39,606 nucleotides of DNA, taken from the NCBI GenBank assembly GCA_964619885.1, contig CAZUGA010000042.1, positions 1 through 39,606 of the forward strand, written 5' to 3'. The position numbers were made by a program, and so were the translations under genes. This stretch comes from CAZUGA01 sp964619885. GTDB taxonomy: Bacteria; Pseudomonadota; Gammaproteobacteria; Methylococcales; UBA1147. Below the pieces are notes generated by a model. It ran no database searches. It saw only the letters and a list, made by a program, of their open reading frames with translations, and was not told where the DNA came from. The first letter of the stretch is position 1. The number at the start of each line of letters is the position of its first letter. Positions 33,690-39,606 of the stretch are shown piece by piece.

Positions 33690-34414
33690 TGATCGGTTTA
33701 TTTACCGATTTCGGTCCTAACGGGCCTTATTTGGGTCAGATGGAAGCCGTGTTGCGGTTTTCGGCGCCAAACATAGACATAATCGATCTAATCAATAACG
33801 CGCCGCTTTCGGATCCTTGGCTGAGTGCGTTTCTTTTGGCTGCGGTACAACGGAATTTTCCTGAGCATAGCGTCATTCTTTGTGTCGTTGACCCTGGGGT
33901 TGGGGGTAACCGTTTACCGGTTGTTTTGCACGCGGATGGTAAATGGTTTGTCGGCCCTGACAACGGATTGTTAAACTGCGTTGCCATTCAGGCCCAAGCA
34001 GCCCAGTGGTATAAAATTGCGTGGAAACCAGAAAAACTGTCCAAAAGTTTCCATGGCCGTGATTTGTTTGCCCCAATTGCCGCGCTAATCGCTCTTGAGA
34101 AAGTTTCCGACCAAATTGAATGCTATTGCGGGCCGGCGTTGAAAGATTGTCCGTCGGATCTAGATGCGATAGTTTATTTTGACCATTACGGTAATGCGAT
34201 TACCGGCCGACGTTATACAACCACATTGGACGGTAAAACAATATTCCTTGCCGGTGGCGAAAGGATTCCGCAGGCTGGCACTTTTTGCGAAGTTGAAGAG
34301 GGGCGAGCATTTTGGTACTGCAATTCGAGTGGTCAGGTGGAGTTGGCGGTTAACAAAGGACGGGCGCAACAAATTTTAAATTTGTCATTGGGCGATGGTT
34401 TTTGCTTTGGATAA
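33689..34414 (+). CDS. SAM hydrolase-like protein (SAM hydroxide adenosyltransferase, DUF62)
   Basis: The 241-residue protein has the family marks FTDFGPNGPYLGQM at the N-terminus, CVVDPGVGG (about 67-75), FVGPDNGLL and SFHGRDLFAPIAA. It is followed by a C-terminal beta-barrel with FDHYGNAIT. The bacterial DUF62 group converts S-adenosylmethionine and water to adenosine and methionine. Halogenases of the same fold need an extra loop that I do not see. Start ATG 33689 overlaps the ttcA stop by one base, so it is coupled to ttcA, which is not a SAM enzyme. Confidence 0.87.
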   Translation: MIGLFTDFGPNGPYLGQMEAVLRFSAPNIDIIDLINNAPLSDPWLSAFLLAAVQRNFPEHSVILCVVDPGVGGNRLPVVLHADGKWFVGPDNGLLNCVAIQAQAAQWYKIAWKPEKLSKSFHGRDLFAPIAALIALEKVSDQIECYCGPALKDCPSDLDAIVYFDHYGNAITGRRYTTTLDGKTIFLAGGERIPQAGTFCEVEEGRAFWYCNSSGQVELAVNKGRAQQILNLSLGDGFCFG

Positions 34415-34449
34415 TTGGGCAGCTCACGCGAATTGATCGAGAGAAATAG

Positions 34450-34475
34450 GTATTCGAATATTTCTATTCAAATAC
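34450..34475. terminator. Hairpin between convergent genes
   Basis: GTATTCGAAT and ATTCAAATAC pair with one mismatch around a 6-base loop, between the stop codons of two convergent genes (34414 and 34491). Its place suits a bidirectional terminator, but the flanking T-runs are weak. Confidence 0.4.
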
Positions 34476-34490
34476 ATTTCGGCATCAACA

Positions 34491-35270
34491 TTATAAATTT
34501 GCTAATAATTGAGCGTCGTAACGGTTTACAATCTCCAGCAAGTGGTTTTTAAAAGGATCTTCCATGCTGGAGATACTATCGATATCAATCACTTCCTCGA
34601 ACGCCGCTGTCCCTGAAATTTCGGTCGTGTCGATAAGTATATCGTCGTTCGGAAGCTTTGTTGAAACCGGACATGAAAGACTTAGAATTGGAAGATTGCC
34701 GTATTTAGACTGTTCGGTGATTTTTGTAGGGAATTGCAGATCTTCCAAAAGATCTTTGAGGCCAGTATTTCTAATAACGGCGTTCAATACCAAGTAATGT
34801 AAGACACATTCTTGAAGGTCTACGCCGCCATCAATTTTTTGTCCGCCAACCAGGTTGTCCAAGACTCCAATACCCAGGTTTTTATAAGAGATAACCCATT
34901 TCATTGGCGATGTAATGGTAATGCGGTTTTCTTGCCCATCGCGTTTTGCAATATGCTGATATTTATAGGGGTTGATCTCGACGGATGAGCCAAAAACGTC
35001 AAGTTGATTACCCAATTCTGTTAATTTTAGATATGGTTTTGACCTTCTTAGCGAATCAAAATCTGCCTTTAGTTTGGCAAAATCATTACCCGCTGTTGCG
35101 ACGCTTGCTTTAGTTTGACCGTTTATGTATTGGCCAAAAACAATAGACGGATTGAAAAGTGGTTTTAAGGTTTGTAGATGTTGTTGAATTTTGTTTCCGA
35201 GATGTTCGGAAACTATTTGAGTAAGTTTTCGAAGCTTTATTAAGTTGTCTATGTTTATTTCTGTAGACAT
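34491..35270 (-). CDS. Unknown protein, orphan
   Basis: A 259-residue soluble-looking protein with no signal peptide or membrane helix. The N-terminus is helical and leads to LKPLFNPSIVFGQYINGQTK. The middle reads ITITSPMKWVISYKNLGIGV, and the C-terminus is acidic (VIDIDSISSMEDPFKNHLLE). It looks like a genuine gene, and the LFNP-x-x-VFG-x-Y motif seems conserved, but I do not recognise the family. It is flanked by a convergent SAM-hydrolase gene and a separate monooxygenase. The surrounding DNA is AT-rich, which may point to transfer. Confidence 0.6.
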   Translation of the reverse strand: MSTEINIDNLIKLRKLTQIVSEHLGNKIQQHLQTLKPLFNPSIVFGQYINGQTKASVATAGNDFAKLKADFDSLRRSKPYLKLTELGNQLDVFGSSVEINPYKYQHIAKRDGQENRITITSPMKWVISYKNLGIGVLDNLVGGQKIDGGVDLQECVLHYLVLNAVIRNTGLKDLLEDLQFPTKITEQSKYGNLPILSLSCPVSTKLPNDDILIDTTEISGTAAFEEVIDIDSISSMEDPFKNHLLEIVNRYDAQLLANL

Positions 35271-35414
35271 TGGGATAGATCGAATTATTAATTATAAATC
35301 CCATACTAACCTATTGATATGAAATAGTGAATCTTGGCAAATCGGATTAATAGTTGAAACTATTTCTAGTCTTAAAAAAGCGCTCGTCCTTGTGCGATGA
35401 TGTCCTTTCATGTT

Positions 35415-37256
35415 TTATTCCACTGTCTGGAAAATCTTAGGTTGTTTATAGTCGGGTTTTTCTTCGCGATAACCCTTGAGAAAAAATAAGCCGGCGAATA
35501 TCGTGATGGGTTGTATAACAATTAGGTTAATTAAGTATCTAAATAAATCTATCTGGCGATAAAGCAAAAAGAATGCGATTCCCGACAAAGTCGACATTAA
35601 TCCCGTCATTCCCAGCGTGGACACTGACAAAACCATGATTAATGCTGCAAATAAATAAGGCGCAGCAAAGTGAATCAGAACCGTGCTAGCGGCCCATTTT
35701 CCAAATGCATTGCCCCAAATTTTGTTTACCCGCTTGATGTAAATATCCTCGGCCCCTTCCAATTGATCCGGTCCTTGCATGCGGTAACGTAATGGCATCG
35801 GGGCACCAAAAAAGTAGGCTTTAAGCTTATCGAAGCGACCTAGATGCGTTTTTAATTGTGGGCGGGCACCGATGATTTCGGACATTTTTTCCATCCAATC
35901 ATCAAAAAAATAAATGTGCGGAAAACGATCGTGCATTTCGGGAAATTGTTTTTGATGCTGCAGTTTATCTTCCGCGATAATTTGCTGGCGAGCAGCCTGG
36001 TCGGGCAGCGGTACGGTACCGCTAAAATAAGCTGCCACGATACGCGCGTGCATTTCGGCCATCGCTGGTATAGATCCGATGGTCGGTCGTACCATGCCTA
36101 TAAACGCAAGGTTGGGCGTTTGTGGATGAATACATCCCTTAAATAAATCGGCATGGTTGTAAGTCCAGTCATCAGGAAAATTGATGTGGTGGGAGCCTGG
36201 TTTGTAGCCGGTATTAAAAATAACCGTGTCGACCTCCTGGAAACTCCCGTCTTCAAAATAAACACCGTTGCTATCAAATGATTTAACCCGGCCTTTGGGA
36301 ATAATTTTGCCGGTTTTTATCAAATAGAAGATATCGTCTGACGGTGCGTTACAGCGGGTAAGATTGCCACTCAATCCTTGGGTATTTGGTTTGGCCCAAA
36401 ATTTAACATGGAAATGATTGGGAATTAGAGCTTTGGGAAACCATTGCTCAAAATCTTCGAATTTAACGCTGTAATCGGAATAAAATTTTAAACACCGGGT
36501 TACGTTAAATTTTTTCAATAAGCGTGGTATACGTCTAAAATACCAACTGAGTCCGCTGGTTAAAACTTCCTGATAGCCAATCATCAAACGCCCAACCTGC
36601 CAGAACTGCATCTGATCGAATGGATTTTGCGAGCCTTTAATCACCCGTGGAGCAATCGCGACGCCTTCCGATGAAACGACCAGTTTATCGGTCACGGTAG
36701 AAAGTTCTGAAATCAGCCCAACGCCGGATTCACCAAGACCGACGCAGAGTAATTTCTTACCTTTAAATTTTTCCGCGGTTTGATAGGTGGAACTATGCGT
36801 TGTGTTGCCTTGGAATCGGTCCAATCCCTGGTACTCGGGTATAAATGGTGTGCCGTGTAATCCACAACTGATCGCAACATAATCGATACCGTCGTATTCT
36901 CCTAAATTTGTTGTAACCCGCAGGCTGCCGTCCTTGTTCTTATCGATCGACTGAACCCGTTGTTCAAATTCAATTAACGGTTTAAGTTCATACCGGTCGG
37001 CGAAGGCATCCAAATACTCGAGCATATGCTCGTTGGTCAGAAAATCCGGAAAATCTTCCGGCATCGGATAACAGCCATATTCGGTGACCCATTTGGATGA
37101 CGTTAGGGTATAGGTTTTCCACGGGAGGCTGGACCATATGCCTCCAATATTTTTATTTTTGTCGAAAATTCTTACGTCGAACCCAGCGCCTTTTAGTTCC
37201 TTGGCGGCAATTAGACCGGCCGATCCGGCGCCCAGTACTATCGCTGTTTTTTTCAT
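35415..37256 (-). CDS. Flavin-containing monooxygenase with C-terminal membrane region
   Basis: 613 residues with an FAD-binding GAGSAG (9-14), the class-B monooxygenase fingerprint FQGNTTHSSTY (148-158), an NADPH-binding GLGESG (173-178) and a late FNTGY. Class-B enzymes oxygenate amines, sulfides or ketones using NADPH and O2. The last 90 residues contain about two to three hydrophobic segments (ASTVLIHFAAPYLFAALIMV; LIVIQPITIFAGLFFL), which is unusual for soluble members and implies membrane attachment and a hydrophobic substrate. Substrate unknown. It is a single-gene unit. Confidence 0.85.
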   Translation of the reverse strand: MKKTAIVLGAGSAGLIAAKELKGAGFDVRIFDKNKNIGGIWSSLPWKTYTLTSSKWVTEYGCYPMPEDFPDFLTNEHMLEYLDAFADRYELKPLIEFEQRVQSIDKNKDGSLRVTTNLGEYDGIDYVAISCGLHGTPFIPEYQGLDRFQGNTTHSSTYQTAEKFKGKKLLCVGLGESGVGLISELSTVTDKLVVSSEGVAIAPRVIKGSQNPFDQMQFWQVGRLMIGYQEVLTSGLSWYFRRIPRLLKKFNVTRCLKFYSDYSVKFEDFEQWFPKALIPNHFHVKFWAKPNTQGLSGNLTRCNAPSDDIFYLIKTGKIIPKGRVKSFDSNGVYFEDGSFQEVDTVIFNTGYKPGSHHINFPDDWTYNHADLFKGCIHPQTPNLAFIGMVRPTIGSIPAMAEMHARIVAAYFSGTVPLPDQAARQQIIAEDKLQHQKQFPEMHDRFPHIYFFDDWMEKMSEIIGARPQLKTHLGRFDKLKAYFFGAPMPLRYRMQGPDQLEGAEDIYIKRVNKIWGNAFGKWAASTVLIHFAAPYLFAALIMVLSVSTLGMTGLMSTLSGIAFFLLYRQIDLFRYLINLIVIQPITIFAGLFFLKGYREEKPDYKQPKIFQTVE

Positions 37257-37492
37257 TGTGTAGTGCTAATTTTCATGTGAACTAAGTCGGCATGCCATGC
37301 CAAAGCAGCACATTTTATAAATTCAAGTCGAAAATTAATACTCAAGATTTTATTACAGACCTAAAAATCAGCACCACGGAGGTTCTAGTTGAGGCGATGT
37401 TTTAGAAAAAATCATTGCCTGAACGCACTGAAATTAAGTATCGAAACAGATTCTCGATGAATCACAAGAATGCAAATATTGTCTTGTTAATA

Positions 37493-37570
37493 TGGGGCGA
37501 TCGATCGGATTCGAACCGATATCAACATGCTTCACGGGCATGGGCTTTATCCAATTAAGCTAAGACCGCC
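37493..37570 (-). tRNA. tRNA-His (GTG), atypical
   Basis: Read on the minus strand, the extra 5' G (G-1) faces C73, as in tRNA-His. D-arm GCTT/AAGC, anticodon stem CATGC/GCATG, loop CCGTGAA (anticodon GTG), T-arm ATCGG-TTCGAAT-CCGAT, encoded CCA. Two oddities: position 33 is C instead of the near-universal T, and the last acceptor pair is T7/C66. It may be a degenerate or specialised copy. It follows tRNA-Pro after 9 bases. Confidence 0.75.
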
Positions 37571-37579
37571 ATAAAGTTT

Positions 37580-37657
37580 TGGTCCGGGTGATAGGATTCG
37601 AACCTATGCCTTCTCGGGTCCAAGCCGAGTACTCTGACCAAACTGAGCTACACCCAG
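37580..37657 (-). tRNA. tRNA-Pro (TGG)
   Basis: Acceptor CTGGGTG pairs with CACCCGG (C1 is typical of bacterial tRNA-Pro). The anticodon stem CTCGG/CCGAG holds the loop CTTGGAC with anticodon TGG and a normal T33. T-arm ATAGG/CCTAT, encoded CCA. It is transcribed first, with tRNA-His next on the minus strand. Confidence 0.93.
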
Positions 37658-37734
37658 AAAAATCGTGTTTAAGCTTCCTACCGAATGTAATAAATTGAAT
37701 TTATCGCAGTCGGCAATATGGCTAACCAGGGGGT

Positions 37735-37920
37735 TCAGTGAATGGTGTTATTCGATGGCACTAAAATCAGCGATACCGAATAACACCACTCCTTTTTCAA
37801 ATGTTGTTTCAGTTTTTTCCGCTTTGCTTTATTGGTTTTATCGTGGATACCGCCTTTTTTCATCAGTGGATGGTCATGCAGCGGGTTTCTAGGTTTAATT
37901 TTTTCAGTGTGATTCTTCAT
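37735..37920 (-). CDS. Small basic protein with hairpin in its 3' codons
   Basis: ATG 37920 has a good GGAGA box 7 bases upstream. The 61-residue product is strongly basic (MKNHTEKIKPRNPLHDHPLM, then KGGIHDKTNKAKRKKLKQHL and KKEW). The last 17 codons are encoded by a perfect 12-bp hairpin. A basic core with LHDxPL and a structured 3' end recalls ribosome-rescue factor ArfA, but the ArfA signature PLFR...KKGKGSY is missing, so I do not use that name. A longer frame to 38067 crosses an upstream palindrome and is less likely. Confidence 0.55.
   Translation of the reverse strand: MKNHTEKIKPRNPLHDHPLMKKGGIHDKTNKAKRKKLKQHLKKEWCYSVSLILVPSNNTIH
37743..37788 (-). other. Strong hairpin inside the end of the small basic gene
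   Basis: TGGTGTTATTCG (37743-37754) and CGAATAACACCA (37777-37788) pair perfectly around a 22-base loop that can form a smaller inner stem (CGCT/AGTG). It ends about 6 bases before the stop codon. No T-tract follows on the minus strand, so an RNase III target or translational control element is more likely than a terminator. Confidence 0.6.
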
Positions 37921-37973
37921 GTTGATTCTCCATACAATATTTACCGTGTGTTGATCGTTAAAATTTGCAGCTC

Positions 37974-38000
37974 GATATAGAAAGTTAAACATTCTATATC
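37974..38000 (-). promoter_or_regulatory. Inverted repeat upstream of the small basic gene
   Basis: GATATAGAA and TTCTATATC form perfect 9-bp arms around a 9-base spacer, 54 bases upstream of ATG 37920. Position suggests an operator or the start of a structured leader. Confidence 0.4.
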
Positions 38001-38228
38001 TTGTTATACGGGCCGGTTTTCCCGCACACCGGCACCCAAAAATTCGATTCGCTTTACTTACCGTCACGTTGTCAGGCAGAAATGATTAACAACACAACCG
38101 GTCCGAAAACCTACCAGGCGCTGCCACGCCTCCGTATAAAAAGACACAAAATTCCCAAATTGCATATATACCAACTGACCGCTTAGATTGGCTTCGATCT
38201 CTCAACACAAATAAATATTCAATGGCAT

Positions 38229-38263
38229 AAAAAAACCCCGTTAAGCAAGCGCCCAACGGGGTT
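38229..38263 (-). terminator. Rho-independent terminator, minus strand
   Basis: AACCCCGTT and AACGGGGTT form a 9-bp GC-rich stem. On the minus strand the stem runs into a tract of seven T. It ends the transcript of the 57-residue gene at 38310. Confidence 0.85.
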
Positions 38264-38270
38264 GATTTCC

Positions 38271-38291
38271 GCGAAAGGCATTGCCTTTCGC
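38271..38291 (-). repeat. Near-perfect palindrome before the terminator
   Basis: GCGAAAGGCA-T-TGCCTTTCGC, 10-bp arms with one central base, lies between the stop codon at 38310 and the terminator. As RNA it could form a second 3' hairpin, although a one-base loop would open a few pairs. Confidence 0.5.
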
Positions 38292-38309
38292 AATAGTTAA
38301 ATGCTAAGG

Positions 38310-38483
38310 CTAGGACATATGAGGATGTGCGTCATGTTTCACATTGCTTATAAAAGCATTGAGATCTTCAAATGCCGCAACTAACATTGACGGGCGTCTC
38401 GGTTGGTTGAGGCATGGTTGAGCACGACCGACCGAGTTGACGAATCGAATCAAAATGTTGAATGTTAGTTGAACCTTAAGCAT
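38310..38483 (-). CDS. Small protein, 57 residues, unknown
   Basis: ATG 38483 has a clear GGAG box 6 bases upstream and the gene ends in a strong terminator, so transcription and translation both look real. The product has an amphipathic N-terminus (MLKVQLTFNILIRFVNSVGR), a basic QPRRPS linker and a His-rich end. No family is recognised. It is divergent from the XRE regulator gene, which may control it. Confidence 0.55.
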   Translation of the reverse strand: MLKVQLTFNILIRFVNSVGRAQPCLNQPRRPSMLVAAFEDLNAFISNVKHDAHPHMS

Positions 38484-38590
38484 ATAAATCTCCAAAAACT
38501 TGGGCGCAGTATATCAATCATTTACAATATTGCAATTAATAAATACAAAAATAATGTAAATTTTGAATTCCCATTAAACATTAACAAAAA

Positions 38591-39190
38591 ATGTCCCAAA
38601 AAAAGAATCCCACTGCGGTACAAATAGGCCAGCGAATTAAACAAGCCAGAAAGATGGCCGGATTCGATACAGGTTCTTTACTATTGAAAAAACTTCCTGG
38701 ATGGGGTGCTGGACGCCTGGGAAACTACGAAGCAGGTATTTCATTGCCTTCCCCAGATGACGTCAAAACGATCTCCAAAGTGACTGGATCTTCGCCTTGC
38801 TGGATTATGTTCGGCGCCGGACCCATTCGATCAACCGGTCGAGATATTCAAGCCGTACGGCATCAGAATTTTGTATCGATCTATGACAAATTGCAGTTAG
38901 AAAAAGGTTTGATCAAGAAATTCCTCAATGCGGCAGGCTTATCGCGTAAGAAAGCGAATGACTATGTTTCAAATCCGTTTGTAAAAATACCGGATCGGGT
39001 CGCACGACGCTGCGAACAATTCGAAAACAAACCGGAATATTGGATGGATGAACAGCATGTCGAAGTGGACCCGGTGTGCGCTGCTTTTCCAGAAGACATG
39101 GGCCTCGTTATGGAAATATTTTCTAATTTACCCGAAGATAAACGGAAGATGTTTGTCCGAATGGCTGAAATATTTGTTTCGGAAGAATAG
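38591..39190 (+). CDS. XRE-family transcriptional regulator
   Basis: The N-terminal HTH (about residues 8-66) reads IGQRIKQARKMAGF, then GWGAGRLGNYEAGISLPSPD, as in XRE/phage repressor proteins. The C-terminal 110 residues hold a second helix-turn-helix-like motif (FLNAAGLSRKKANDYVSNPF, then KIPDRVARRCEQ), but no peptidase or sensor domain. It probably binds DNA as a dimer and may repress the divergent 57-residue gene through the 107-base AT-rich intergenic region. Confidence 0.82.
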   Translation: MSQKKNPTAVQIGQRIKQARKMAGFDTGSLLLKKLPGWGAGRLGNYEAGISLPSPDDVKTISKVTGSSPCWIMFGAGPIRSTGRDIQAVRHQNFVSIYDKLQLEKGLIKKFLNAAGLSRKKANDYVSNPFVKIPDRVARRCEQFENKPEYWMDEQHVEVDPVCAAFPEDMGLVMEIFSNLPEDKRKMFVRMAEIFVSEE

Positions 39191-39198
39191 GGGGAAGC

Positions 39199-39345
39199 AT
39201 GACGATAAATAGTTGTCGCGATTGGAGGAGAATTTGCGCACGATTACAGAGTGTTGCCAACTGCAATAAACCGTCGGATTCGATGAACCCATTAATAGCG
39301 GATAACCGTATTAGTATTTATTATCGTAATAAATATTTAAAATGA
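39199..39345 (+). CDS. Possible 48-residue protein downstream of XRE gene
   Basis: ATG 39199 lies 8 bases after the XRE stop behind a strong GGGGAAG box. The frame reads MTINSCRDWRRICARLQSVA and ends ISIYYRNKYLK. The size and placement suit a small second gene of the repressor operon. The coding evidence is only the box and the spacing. Confidence 0.4.
   Translation: MTINSCRDWRRICARLQSVANCNKPSDSMNPLIADNRISIYYRNKYLK
39315..39335. repeat. AT-rich palindrome
   Basis: TATTTATTA and TAATAAATA form perfect 9-bp arms around TCG, overlapping the end of the small ORF after the XRE gene. It could be an operator or a weak terminator. Confidence 0.4.
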
Positions 39346-39486
39346 CGCTTTACTTAAAGTTGAGTTGTAAGTAATGGGTACAGAATACTAAATCTTGTGT
39401 TTCGCAAAAACCACCGATTTTGGGAGAGTCTAGAAAAGGGGATAGGAATGCACGAAATATTGCGAATTGCGAAACGCAATCAAAGG

Positions 39487-39512
39487 TTCCCATAAAAAAA
39501 TATTTATGGGAA
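39487..39512 (+). promoter_or_regulatory. Palindromic operator before the antitoxin gene
   Basis: TTCCCATAAA and TTTATGGGAA form perfect 10-bp arms around a 6-base spacer, 9 bases before ATG 39522. An autorepressing antitoxin would be expected to bind such a site. Confidence 0.55.
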
Positions 39513-39521
39513 AATATTCCG

Positions 39522-39606
39522 ATGAAAACTACTCTTGAATTACCTGATGATCTGGCACGCCGTGTCAAGATGTGGGCGGTTGAACACGATCAGAGACTCA
39601 AAGATA
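39522..39606 (+). CDS. Probable antitoxin, 5' part (cut by window end)
   Basis: The 28 visible residues, KTTLELPDDLARRVKMWAVE then HDQRLKD, match the N-terminal ribbon-helix-helix of VapB-like antitoxins (K-T-T-L-x-L-P-D-x-L). The toxin should lie just to the right, outside the window. The palindrome immediately upstream supports autoregulation. Confidence 0.7.
   Translation, partial: MKTTLELPDDLARRVKMWAVEHDQRLKD

Noticed and set aside
37735..37920. Naming the small basic gene arfA
   Set aside because: The ArfA signature (PLFR followed by KKGKGSY) is absent. Only LHDxPL and the hairpin are similar.
38001..38186. 61-residue plus-strand frame
   Set aside because: No ribosome-binding site, low-complexity composition, and it lies in the upstream region of a minus-strand gene.
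1..39606. CRISPR array
   Set aside because: The only regular tandem repeats are the 23-bp units without spacers. No spaced identical repeats were seen.

Overview
The window looks like a gammaproteobacterial chromosome of medium to low GC. The best markers are an adjacent fabA-fabB pair, ttcA, a Slt-type lytic transglycosylase, a YqcC-family gene and a tRNA-Gly(GCC)/tRNA-Cys(GCA) pair. I cannot name the genus. An MxaD-like SRPBCC protein next to a YVTN beta-propeller protein hints at relatives that use PQQ-dependent alcohol oxidation, but no dehydrogenase gene is present here.

Layout. 1-2485 is a graveyard: an IS21-type terminal repeat abutting an OmpA C-terminal domain, gene relics, and pieces of two IS3-family elements and one IS66-family element. 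2486-6373 (minus) holds a CPA1 Na+/H+ antiporter and an overlapping membrane pair (DUF2157 plus a long GDYXXLXY protein). 6437-7179 is a decayed locus. 7621-10298 is a signalling block: PilZ, a lone receiver, an HPt protein, and a receiver fused to a metallo-beta-lactamase-fold hydrolase, with no histidine kinase. 10403-15124 is a tRNA-Gly/tRNA-Cys pair split by a 4.5 kb integrative element bounded by a 28-bp repeat of the tRNA-Gly 3' end. It carries a nonsense-mutated integrase, a zinc-finger protein, a parDE module with a third overlapping gene, and an internally deleted IS21 element. A dead IS30-family element follows (15186-16237).

16313-24637 is mostly ordinary chromosome: an unknown secreted protein, Nudix, MxaD-like plus YVTN, YqcC with two small partners, a YcgN / M14-family / GCS2-family set of overlapping minus-strand genes, and an Rnm-type PHP phosphatase. 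24766-28625 is a two-gene envelope module: an ABC exporter and a Wzz/GumC-like protein whose cytoplasmic tail reads as a catalytically dead tyrosine-recombinase domain. I consider this the most novel item in the window. 28802-34414 (plus) holds slt, fabA-fabB, ttcA and a SAM-hydrolase-like gene. 34491-37256 (minus) has an unknown orphan and a large flavin monooxygenase.

The right end (37493-39606) is again accessory in character: a tRNA-Pro/tRNA-His pair in which tRNA-His lacks U33, a small basic protein with a strong hairpin inside its last codons, a 57-residue peptide gene with a clear terminator, an XRE regulator with a tiny downstream ORF, several palindromes, and the start of a probable antitoxin gene.
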